Under the pieces are notes generated by a model. The model was not told the DNA's origin. It did not search any database and saw only the letters and a program-made list of their open reading frames with translations. The position numbers and the translations under genes are program-made. Source: Pseudomonas sp. UBA5706 (GTDB lineage Bacteria > Pseudomonadota > Gammaproteobacteria > Pseudomonadales > Pseudomonadaceae). From it: 64,000 bases of DNA. The stretch lies in assembly GCF_002419965.1 (NCBI RefSeq), contig NZ_DIHC01000057.1, positions 62,001 through 126,000 of the forward strand. The letters are read 5' to 3'. How positions within the stretch are numbered: position 1 is the stretch's first letter; each line of letters begins with the position of its first letter. Below, one piece after another: positions 32,024-40,011 of this stretch.

Positions 32024-33016
32024 TTACTTATAAAACAGATCCACCATCACTTGCGCCGAGAAAGGTCCAGCCACTGGCGTGCGGGTCTGCCACACCAGCT
32101 CGGCGTTGAAATCAGTGGTACCTGAATAGGTTTCATCTGGCAGGTCGATGAGGTGGAAAGGCTCGTTGAAACGAATGGGGCGATGCGCCGGTGCGCGGGT
32201 AATACGAATGCCGATGCTGTCGTTGCCCACCGGCACCAGCACATCGCCTAGCAGCTTGCCAGACACAGGCGTAAACCGCGCGTTGAGACTGTACGGAGAA
32301 TCGCAGGTGCGACTGGTCGCCAATGCAAATTGCCGAACGGTCGCCACCTCGCCTGCGCGAACATTCTGGATTGGCACGATACCGAACTCGACCGTCTCCG
32401 GCAGTACCCGCAGTTCGGCGTTGCAAGCGACGAAGCGCAGTCCGGAAAGACTGTTGATGATGTAGTTGAGGTTATTGTCAGGCAACGGATTCATGCCCTG
32501 GGCGCTGTCGATTTGAAACACTCGATAATCGAGCAGGTCACTGGCCACGCCCGAGGGCGGCGTAGGCCCGAACTTCTCGATGAACACTGAAAACAACAGG
32601 TTGAAGACGGCCTTCGGGCACGCCGGGCCATTACCCACGCCCTCCATACAAGCCGGGAGCACGTGCTGCGTCGCAACCGGGCCACTGCCGTGCACATAAT
32701 CGACGCCATTGAGCGTGATCCCGGCCCGGATCCCCTCGCCGATGCGTTGTTTATCAGGGTTTAGGTACAGCACCACATCCTCTGCCGGCCCGAATCGTTC
32801 GCGGGAACATTCGACGACGAGGTGATGCCGCTCCGAACGCCACGCCGCGCGGCCGTCGGGCAACGTCGCGGGTATGGCGACGGTGCTGCTCAGATCAGCG
32901 TAAATCGCAGCCTCGCCCGCCCCCTGGGTCTTGCAGGTCATGGCCATGCCGGTGACCGGGAGCAGCAACAATAGAGCGAACGTCGAATACCCGCGCCAGA
33001 AAGACAAGGTGGCCAT
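32024..33016 (-). CDS. Fimbrial tip adhesin-like protein of the chaperone-usher cluster
   Basis: 330 residues, last gene of the fimbrial cluster. Signal peptide TLSFWRGYSTFALLLLLPVTGMAM, then a large N-terminal domain with cysteines (VECSRERFG, LPACMEGVGNGPAC) and a C-terminal pilin-like domain ending AQVMVDLFYK, the donor-strand pattern. Two-domain size and terminal position fit a tip adhesin. The ATG at 33016 follows the upstream chaperone stop directly; an ATG at 33025 overlaps that stop and is the alternative. Ligand unknown. Confidence 0.75.
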   Translation of the reverse strand: MATLSFWRGYSTFALLLLLPVTGMAMTCKTQGAGEAAIYADLSSTVAIPATLPDGRAAWRSERHHLVVECSRERFGPAEDVVLYLNPDKQRIGEGIRAGITLNGVDYVHGSGPVATQHVLPACMEGVGNGPACPKAVFNLLFSVFIEKFGPTPPSGVASDLLDYRVFQIDSAQGMNPLPDNNLNYIINSLSGLRFVACNAELRVLPETVEFGIVPIQNVRAGEVATVRQFALATSRTCDSPYSLNARFTPVSGKLLGDVLVPVGNDSIGIRITRAPAHRPIRFNEPFHLIDLPDETYSGTTDFNAELVWQTRTPVAGPFSAQVMVDLFYK

Positions 33017-33018
33017 GG

Positions 33019-33780
33019 TCAGCATTTCCCTATGGATGAGCCGGCGGACGGCCGCAATCGCGCTGTGAACGGCGTGTGGTATTGGGCCGGTGCACAAAAG
33101 TCGCGCAGCCCGCCGTAGTCGGTCAGCGCGCTAAAACTCAGGCCTGTTTCACCTGTGCCTATTGTCGGCGTTGGCTGCAACGGCAGTGAACGCGCGGAAA
33201 AAGGCGCGAGCATCAAGTCTTCTGCGACTTCGACCTGGTTGAACGCAAGCTTATGCAGCGCCACATGGAACGGCGTCGGATTACGCACTCTCAGCACCTG
33301 GTGATCGTCGCTGTCCCACTGCCAGGCAAGATGCTGCGCCGCCTCGGCAGCATCGCCTTCCAGCCCGGCCGGTCGATAGAACACGTTGATGCGCTGGCGT
33401 ACGGCAATGTTCAACTGCTGGCTGGGCGCGCTGCGACGCGGCACTTCCAGCACGTACAGATGCAGCAACGACTCGCGGTCCTGGGGCATGCCTACGCCTT
33501 GATAAAGCACGCGCAAGGTCTGCCTGCCCTGGGGCGGCAACTGCGCCAGGTGCGGAGTGAGCACAAACGGCAGGTCGGCCGCCGCCTCATTGGCACCGGC
33601 GTCCGTGAGCCAGGCCTGAATCAGCACTTGAGTGTGACCAGGGTTGCGGATCTCGATTTTCGCCTCAGCAAACCGACCATCGAATACCAGACGCGTGCCC
33701 GCCAATGTCACCACGGCCTGGGCGTTATGGCAGAGCAATGTTGCCAATACGAACATCACGATTGCGATTGCCCCCTTCAC
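33019..33780 (-). CDS. Periplasmic fimbrial chaperone (PapD-like), second of two
   Basis: 253 residues. Signal peptide ending at AQA/VV, then the immunoglobulin-like domain 1 (GTRLVFDGRFAEAKIEIRNPG, PPQGRQTLRVLYQG) and the chaperone signature. The conserved Arg (R8 of PapD) is present in GTRLVF, but the partner Lys (K112) in the motif IKLFYRP is replaced by Asn (INVFYRP), which should weaken anchoring of the pilin C-terminus. GTG start overlapping the usher stop (GTGA). Possibly dedicated to the adhesin encoded next. Confidence 0.9.
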   Translation of the reverse strand: MKGAIAIVMFVLATLLCHNAQAVVTLAGTRLVFDGRFAEAKIEIRNPGHTQVLIQAWLTDAGANEAAADLPFVLTPHLAQLPPQGRQTLRVLYQGVGMPQDRESLLHLYVLEVPRRSAPSQQLNIAVRQRINVFYRPAGLEGDAAEAAQHLAWQWDSDDHQVLRVRNPTPFHVALHKLAFNQVEVAEDLMLAPFSARSLPLQPTPTIGTGETGLSFSALTDYGGLRDFCAPAQYHTPFTARLRPSAGSSIGKC

Positions 33781-36386
33781 AGGCAGACCACCTTGACCCG
33801 GTCATAGGTGCGTTGTGGGTCTCGGGGAGGGAGATCGAACTGCGCGCGGCAGTGTTGATCGGACCACTTTATGACCAACTCGCCACTGTCCTGCTCACTC
33901 AAGACCAACGCGCGGCCAGAGGGGTCCACGGCAGCCAGCAGCTTGCCTTGCTCATCCTCGACCATCGCGCCCAACGGCAGATGCCCGCCGTCATGGTGAA
34001 GCAACTCGAACTGCACGCGCCGCCCCACCGTGGCCTTGAAACTGACCACAGGCACGGCCCCACGACGCGGGATAAGCTGAGTAACGGCGTTTTCCAGTTC
34101 GACATCGGCGCCCAATTGCCGAGTATCCAGGCTAACCCAATTGGCGCGGTAAGGCTGGGTGTAAGGAAGAATGGCGTAGCCGTTGCTTGCGGTTTCGACA
34201 TTGCTGAAATTGCTCAGGCGGGCCCCCGTGACATCCGCGACCTGCACCAGCGCGAAGGTTTCGCCTAACGGCTGTCCGAAATTCACCCCGCCGCCGTGGG
34301 CGACCACCGACCCTGTCGCCCCGAGGCTGAAACTGTGATAGTCGCGGCCCTGACCGTAACCGGCGTCGAAGCGTCCGAACGGCGTGGTGGTATTGAGCTT
34401 GCCGGAGCCGCTGGCCCCTGACCGGCTGTCGTGTCCGGCCTGCAGGGAGTAGAACGTGTTACGGTCATCGAAGACCTGCCCGTTGAGACCGCCCTGCACC
34501 GTGGCGTCGCCGGAGCTGTCATGCACGGCGTTGAAAAACGCCCGTGACGAGGACGGACTGTCGCCCAGCGGCAAGCTTAGGGTCAGTGCGATGCGGTTAT
34601 CCGAGCGGCTCTGGCCATCGCGCTGGAAGGTCTGATTGCGCTCCAGCGAAACGCCATAACTGAGGCTGCGCCAGGCAGCGCTCCAGGACAGGTACAACTG
34701 CCGGGTTTTGCCTGTCGAGTTCCAGTAACGTTGCTCGGAACCGGTCAGGCTAAGCGACGCCGACTGTTCGGCCAGGGCCTGGGTCAGGTTGAGCTCGACC
34801 CGATCCTTTGCGCGGCCAATGGCGCGATCGAAGGCGGGACCGCCCAGGGCCTGCAGTTCGTCGACATGCTCTTCGAAGGTGCGGTATCTATCAGTGGAGT
34901 GGCGATAACCGGCCACCGCGAGCGTGGTGTTGGTCAGCTCCAGCGTATTGGCATAGCGCATACGTAAGCTTTGCCCGGTGTAGGATTGGCGCTGTGGCTG
35001 GCTGATGGATTGAGTCAGGTCCAGGGAAACCGCGCCCAGCCCGGTATTGATGCCTGCCCCGATGCTAGCTGCCTGAAAATCCTCGGCCACCTGCGCGCCG
35101 CCGAAGGCAGTCACATGCTCCGTCAGCCCGTAAATCAGCGTCGCGCTGGTGAAGAATGGCGACTGCGCGCGCTCATCGTGACTGTCGTAATGGCCTGCGG
35201 CGAGGCTAAAACGCGACGCACCTTTGGGCACCATGATGGGCAACGACGCATAAGCCTGCACGAATACCCGCCTGCGCCCGTCAGCTTCGATCACGGTAAT
35301 TTCCAAATCACCATTAGAGCCGCTGGGATAGAGGTCGGAGATCTCGAACGGCCCCGGCGGGACGTTACCGCTGTAAAGCATGAAGCCGCTTTGGCGCACC
35401 TCCACCGTAGCGTTGGTGTCGGCAATCCCGTGAATGATCGGCGCGTAGACCCTTTCGCTGTCAGGCAGCATGCCGTCATCCGAGGCGAGCATTGCGCCGA
35501 TGAAACGCACGCTGTCGAACACCTGCGAATCGGTGAAGGTTTCACCCAGGGTCAATTGGCTCTTGAAGGCGGTGATGTCGCGCTGCACGAAGGTTCGGTT
35601 GCTGCGAAAACGATAGGGCTGGGTGCTGCCGTAAACCAGCGAAGATTCATTGCGCAACCGCCACGCGCCCAGATTCAGCCCGTTGCGCAGGCCCAGAAAA
35701 TACTGGTCCTGCGTCTGGCCGGACCGGCTGCGGCGTGCAGCGCTGAAGCTGTAATTGGCGAATGCAGCCCTCTGGCCCTCGTCCCACAGCTGCGGCGACA
35801 CATAGCCACGAACCCTGCGTGACATCATCGCCTGGGGAATGCTGACGTTCAGCCGCAGGCTGGTGGGCTGGTACTCGACATGGGCAAACTCGACCCTGGC
35901 AGGCAAATCGAAACAATGACCGGGCGTGCTGCCACTTTCGTCCAGACCCGAGGTGTCCATGCCCAACTGCGCGAGCAGGTCCAGGGTCAGGCAGGCTTCG
36001 ACCACGCCGCTGGCAGGGTTGGCCGCGAAGTCAAGGTCACGCCGGCCACTCAAGGTGCGGTTGACGTAGATATCGACCCGGTAGGTGCCCGGCGCCACGC
36101 TGTTGCCTTGAAGAAAGGCTTCCAGATCCGCTGGCTGGTCCGTGCCCTGGATGAACGCGGTGTTGAATTTTACCTCCGCAGATGCCAAGCGCTGGCCAGT
36201 ACTGCCGCTGCTGCCGTCGGCCATCGCGACTGCACTGGAGCCGACCACCCATGCGGCGGTGGCGGCGATACAGATGGATAACGGGTGACGCCCCGCAGTG
36301 GTGTGCGGTCGCGATGCGGACCTGCGTCTCCACGGCAGGACGGTATTGGAAATACATCTTTTTATGTGCCTGTCTCGCCGTTCCAT
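33777..36386 (-). CDS. Outer-membrane fimbrial usher
   Basis: 869-residue FimD/PapC-type usher, which gathers chaperone-subunit complexes and threads the fimbria through its 24-strand barrel. After the signal (SICIAATAAWVVGSSAVAMA) come the N-terminal domain (VKFNTAFIQG ... LEAFLQGN, GTYRVDIYVN), the barrel with the plug region (GRRRVFVQAYASLPIMVPKG), and C-terminal domains with GRALVLSEQ and CRAQFDLPP. Length is normal. It sits between the two chaperones; the downstream chaperone start overlaps its stop. Confidence 0.95.
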   Translation of the reverse strand: MERRDRHIKRCISNTVLPWRRRSASRPHTTAGRHPLSICIAATAAWVVGSSAVAMADGSSGSTGQRLASAEVKFNTAFIQGTDQPADLEAFLQGNSVAPGTYRVDIYVNRTLSGRRDLDFAANPASGVVEACLTLDLLAQLGMDTSGLDESGSTPGHCFDLPARVEFAHVEYQPTSLRLNVSIPQAMMSRRVRGYVSPQLWDEGQRAAFANYSFSAARRSRSGQTQDQYFLGLRNGLNLGAWRLRNESSLVYGSTQPYRFRSNRTFVQRDITAFKSQLTLGETFTDSQVFDSVRFIGAMLASDDGMLPDSERVYAPIIHGIADTNATVEVRQSGFMLYSGNVPPGPFEISDLYPSGSNGDLEITVIEADGRRRVFVQAYASLPIMVPKGASRFSLAAGHYDSHDERAQSPFFTSATLIYGLTEHVTAFGGAQVAEDFQAASIGAGINTGLGAVSLDLTQSISQPQRQSYTGQSLRMRYANTLELTNTTLAVAGYRHSTDRYRTFEEHVDELQALGGPAFDRAIGRAKDRVELNLTQALAEQSASLSLTGSEQRYWNSTGKTRQLYLSWSAAWRSLSYGVSLERNQTFQRDGQSRSDNRIALTLSLPLGDSPSSSRAFFNAVHDSSGDATVQGGLNGQVFDDRNTFYSLQAGHDSRSGASGSGKLNTTTPFGRFDAGYGQGRDYHSFSLGATGSVVAHGGGVNFGQPLGETFALVQVADVTGARLSNFSNVETASNGYAILPYTQPYRANWVSLDTRQLGADVELENAVTQLIPRRGAVPVVSFKATVGRRVQFELLHHDGGHLPLGAMVEDEQGKLLAAVDPSGRALVLSEQDSGELVIKWSDQHCRAQFDLPPRDPQRTYDRVKVVCL

Positions 36387-36509
36387 TAGCTAGCTCACTC
36401 GTGCGCTGAGTGCCGATGCGCTGCAGAATCGTTTCTCACAGGCGTGCGACGCAGTAGCCGAACACGCATCCGGCTCAAAAAATGGGTCAACGAAAATGCC
36501 CGCCCAGCG

Positions 36510-37265
36510 CTACTCAGGAGCTGATTCGACTTTGCTGGCTTGAGTCACTCGCTCGCCTGAGACCTTGGCGCGGTAAGGCTCCTGAGCACCAAAGTCGTTG
36601 ATGCTGATGAACGCCAGGTCCAGGGGCCCGCGCGAGTTCACCGGCTGCAGCGGCAAGCGCAGGCGTGTCTTGGGCGCCAGCATCCGACTGTCTTCCTTGA
36701 GCAGTACCTGCCCGTCATGCGTGACCTCAAGCTTGATCGTTGAGACGTGATAAGGCCCGGGGTTGGTGACCTCCAATTGCCCGTCTCGCAGCTGCCACTG
36801 CAGTGCTTGCGCTGCTTGGAGCGGATTGTCCGTGAGCCCCTGTGGCCGGTAGAACAGCTTGATGCGCTGGCGGATGGCGATCTGCAGCTCGTTGTCGCGG
36901 GCGGTCTGGGGGATTTCCTGCACATTCAGCCAGAGCACCGACTCGCGGTCGCTCGCCAGTCCTTCACCGGAATAGATAATGCGGATCAGTTGCTTGGCGT
37001 TTCCGGCCATCCGCGCCAGCGAAGGGGTGATCGCGAACAGCGGACTGATCGCCGACTGGATCTGGCTTTGGTCCTCCAGCCAGGACTGCGCGAGGATTTC
37101 GCCCGTCCCGGTGTTGTGCACCTGCAGGCTGGCCTCCCTGTCGGCGCCCTGATAAATGACACGCGTAGTATTGAGCACGATGCCCGCGTGGGCATGGGCA
37201 GCCAGGGTCATCGCCAGTACCGCGCACAACCCGCGCAGCGAGCGCCCAAGGAGAGAAAAACACAT
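36510..37265 (-). CDS. Periplasmic fimbrial chaperone (PapD-like), first of two
   Basis: 251 residues. Signal peptide (GRSLRGLCAVLAMTLAAHAHA/GI), G1 strand and domain 1 motifs NTTRVIYQGADREASLQVHN, and the intact subunit-anchoring Lys in RQRIKLFYRPQG; domain 2 ends YRAKVSG. The ATG at 37265 begins the signal; a GTG at 37313 extends it by 16 polar residues and neither has a strong Shine-Dalgarno. Follows the major pilin by 61 bp. Confidence 0.92.
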   Translation of the reverse strand: MCFSLLGRSLRGLCAVLAMTLAAHAHAGIVLNTTRVIYQGADREASLQVHNTGTGEILAQSWLEDQSQIQSAISPLFAITPSLARMAGNAKQLIRIIYSGEGLASDRESVLWLNVQEIPQTARDNELQIAIRQRIKLFYRPQGLTDNPLQAAQALQWQLRDGQLEVTNPGPYHVSTIKLEVTHDGQVLLKEDSRMLAPKTRLRLPLQPVNSRGPLDLAFISINDFGAQEPYRAKVSGERVTQASKVESAPE

Positions 37266-37326
37266 GATGGAAGCGTCTCGAAATCGGAGGGTAGCGGGAC
37301 GAGCTGTGCTCACCCCGCCGGTGGCA

Positions 37327-37911
37327 TCACTGATAGTCCATCACGAACGGCAAGAAGCCATCTGCGTTACCCGGATTGGTGGCCGCACCATTGAGCACGT
37401 AGACCGCGCCGAAGTTGAGTTCTGCGGTAGCGCCGCCAGCCCCATCCTGTATCAGGTCGGCGCTGATGGTTTCGTTGCCGGAAAGATCCATCAACTGGTA
37501 CGAAGCGTTGAGCATACCGATGCCTACACCGTCGGCAGCACCGGTGGTGCGCAGCAGTCGTTGGTCTCGGTTATCCAGGCCGCTGCCTTGGCGTGCGACG
37601 AAGCGCATGTCGACAGTGTCGTAGGCTGAAGCGCCCCCGGTGCAGTTGACCAATAGCTGGATAGGCGCGGCGGTTTCGAGCCGGTTATCGGCAAAACGGC
37701 CGATATCAGCGAACGATACATTGCCAAGATCGACGTTGATGTCGCCTGGGTTGGTCCCGGCGCTTGCACCGGTACCGGCATTTATGTCGCAGGTAATGTC
37801 GGTCAGCGTGCCGTTGAGTACCAGTCGGCCATTGTTCGCCGCGCTGGCAGTGCCCGCCAGGCTCAGGCCCAGTGCCGCCACGATAGCTATAGAGAGAGAA
37901 ATGTTGTTCAT
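37327..37911 (-). CDS. Major fimbrial subunit
   Basis: 194-residue pilin. Signal peptide IAIVAALGLSLAGTASA/ANN, an N-terminal beta-strand with NGTLTDITCDINAG, one Cys pair (TCDI and LLVNCTGG) and a C-terminal strand ending FLPFVMDYQ, with the penultimate Tyr typical of chaperone-usher pilins. The ATG at 37911 is supported by the signal position. First gene of the main chaperone-usher unit; a terminator lies between it and the small subunit upstream. Confidence 0.9.
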   Translation of the reverse strand: MNNISLSIAIVAALGLSLAGTASAANNGRLVLNGTLTDITCDINAGTGASAGTNPGDINVDLGNVSFADIGRFADNRLETAAPIQLLVNCTGGASAYDTVDMRFVARQGSGLDNRDQRLLRTTGAADGVGIGMLNASYQLMDLSGNETISADLIQDGAGGATAELNFGAVYVLNGAATNPGNADGFLPFVMDYQ

Positions 37912-38167
37912 CTTAACGACGCTCCTTGTGTCAATTCGTATGTGCCCAATAGGGCGGCAACGACTATATGCGGGCGGCGCAGGATCAGATGTCAGGCTAC
38001 CTACCTCGCGCATGCAGAAATGACAGTGGCGCCTGCAAGAACTTTCTGCAGGAGCTGACAGACTGAATCCTAAACCGCCGAATGGCGTGGCTTTGCGGAC
38101 AACCACCCAAAGGAAGGTTGGCCCAACCTATCTGCGAGGTGGTGAGCCATCGCCTGATGAGGAATAC

Positions 38168-38206
38168 AAAAAAACCGCCTTGGCCGGAGTCGGCAGGGGC
38201 GGTTCT
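38168..38206 (-). terminator. Rho-independent terminator inside the fimbrial cluster
   Basis: On the minus strand AACCGCC ... GGCGGTT followed by seven T residues, 29 bp after the stop of the small subunit and about 257 bp before the major-subunit ATG. It would separate the two transcripts or act as an attenuator. Confidence 0.85.
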
Positions 38207-38234
38207 ACGCACGCGAAACGGGGCACGCGCGTTG

Positions 38235-38573
38235 TCACTGGTAGGTCAGGGTTACGATGCCGCTGCGCGGCCCGAATACAGTCGATGTGCGCTCGATATA
38301 AAACGTCGACACCGGTATCGCAGCGCCCTCACAGGCGTCGTCGTGCTTAACCAACTCGAGTGTCAGGTACGCATTCAATTTGAGGGATTTGTGTTCGTAC
38401 GAATGCGTAGGGGCAGTCAGCACCCTGGCCTCGCACCCCGCGTTGACGAGCCGCCCGTGGAACACCACCGTGTTTTTCTTTGCTGAGGCTGCTAAAACAT
38501 CGGGGGCGAACAGTACGAAAGCTTCAATTAACGCCATCGACGAAAGCGTCGAGAAAGCCTGTTTGCTTTTCAT
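38235..38573 (-). CDS. Small fimbrial (minor pilin-like) subunit
   Basis: 112 residues. Signal peptide MKSKQAFSTLSSMALIEAFVLFAPDVLA, an N-terminal strand VVFHGRLVNAGCEARV, a second Cys (DDACEG) and a C-terminal strand SGIVTLTYQ with the penultimate Tyr of a donor strand. It is shorter than usual for a pilin (about 85 mature residues), so it may be a terminator, anchor or adaptor subunit. ATG at 38573 chosen from the signal peptide; the frame opens further to 38648. Confidence 0.75.
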   Translation of the reverse strand: MKSKQAFSTLSSMALIEAFVLFAPDVLAASAKKNTVVFHGRLVNAGCEARVLTAPTHSYEHKSLKLNAYLTLELVKHDDACEGAAIPVSTFYIERTSTVFGPRSGIVTLTYQ

Positions 38574-38838
38574 CGCCGCAGTGCGGCGTGAAGCCCACCT
38601 GTCACTGCTTAGTCGACCCGCCGACAATCGACAAAAATTCATCAACATCCTTATAGGATTTTCCGCCTCCGGATTCGGTATTGTGCTGCTGCACCTTCTC
38701 TTTATGCCTGTTCATCCTCGGCCCTTCATCCACCTGACAATATTGACAGGTAGCAGTCATGCTGCTGACCGGGTCAAAGGTTTATAAAGAACGCTGTCGA
38801 TTATCTGCCCTCCACACTTTCGATGGCGTTATCTCTGT

Positions 38839-40011
38839 ATGTCCCAAAAGAAAAAATCTGTGCTAGCCATCGCCGTTCTTGCTGTGCTGCTTGCTGTGGG
38901 TGTCTGGGCAATCAAGCGTCCAGTCGAGAAAAAGACCAGTGAGCCGGCGGCGGTGCCGGTTCAGGTGATCCATGTGGTCAAGCAGGATGTCCCGCGATAC
39001 GTCACCGGTATCGGTTCGGTGTTATCGCTGCAAAGCGTGGTGATTCGCCCGCAGGTCGATGGCATCCTCACTCGCCTGCTGGTCAAGGAGGGACAACAGG
39101 TCAAGACCGGAGACCTATTGGCGACCATCGACGACCGCTCCATCCGCGCGGCCCTGGATCAGACCAAGGCGCAACTGAGCCAGAGCCAGGCGCAACTGGA
39201 TGTGGCCGAACTCGACCTCATGCGTTACAAACTGCTAACCGTCGACAACGGCATCTCCAAGCAGCAGTACGACCAGCAGCAAGCGCTGGTCAACCAGCTC
39301 AAGGCCACCGTGCTGGGTAACCAGGCGTCGATCAATGCCTCGCAGGTGCAGCTTTCCTACACTCAGATTCGTTCGCCGGTGACCGGCCGCGTCGGTATCC
39401 GCAATGTCGATGAAGGCAATTTCCTGCGAGTCAGCGACGCAACCGGGCTGTTCTCGGTGACCCAGATCGACCCGGTTTTCGTGGAGTTTTCCCTGCCGCA
39501 ACAGATGCTCCCGATCCTCCACGGCCTGCTCGCCGCCCCGGCGCCGGCGAAGGTCAACGCCTATGTCGGCGAAGGCACCAACGGGACGTTGCTGGGCGAA
39601 GGCAAGCTGATGCTGATCGACAACCAGGTGGCAGCCACTACCGGGACCATTCGCGCCAAGGCGGTGTTCGACAACGCGGCCGAGAAGCTATGGCCCGGCC
39701 AGTTGGTGACCGTGCGAATTCAGACCGCCATCGACCACGATGCCTTGAAAGTGCCACCGCAGGTTGTGCAGCGCGGCATGGACCAGCATTTCGTGTATCG
39801 GGTCAAAGGCGACAGCGTTGAGGTAGTCCCGGTCAACGTGCTGTATCAGGACAGCGACCTGGTCCTGATCAGCGGCGTCAATGCCGACGACGCACTCATC
39901 AGCGATGGCCAGTCGCGGCTCAAGAACGGCTCACGTATCGAGGTGGTAAAGGCTGATCCGGTAGACAGCGTGGCCGACGCCGCGACCGCGTCTACGGGAG
40001 CGGTGAAATGA
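38839..40011 (+). CDS. RND efflux periplasmic adaptor
   Basis: 390-residue membrane-fusion protein of the MdtA/AcrA type. N-terminal membrane anchor (SVLAIAVLAVLLAVGVWAI), no lipobox, then the lipoyl halves (VVIRPQVDGILTRLLVKEGQQVKTGDLLATID and LSYTQIRSPVTGRVG), a coiled-coil hairpin between them (DQTKAQLSQSQAQLDVAELD) and the beta-barrel domain. Its stop overlaps the pump ATG by ATGA. It bridges the pump to an outer-membrane channel, which is not encoded here. Confidence 0.95.
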   Translation: MSQKKKSVLAIAVLAVLLAVGVWAIKRPVEKKTSEPAAVPVQVIHVVKQDVPRYVTGIGSVLSLQSVVIRPQVDGILTRLLVKEGQQVKTGDLLATIDDRSIRAALDQTKAQLSQSQAQLDVAELDLMRYKLLTVDNGISKQQYDQQQALVNQLKATVLGNQASINASQVQLSYTQIRSPVTGRVGIRNVDEGNFLRVSDATGLFSVTQIDPVFVEFSLPQQMLPILHGLLAAPAPAKVNAYVGEGTNGTLLGEGKLMLIDNQVAATTGTIRAKAVFDNAAEKLWPGQLVTVRIQTAIDHDALKVPPQVVQRGMDQHFVYRVKGDSVEVVPVNVLYQDSDLVLISGVNADDALISDGQSRLKNGSRIEVVKADPVDSVADAATASTGAVK

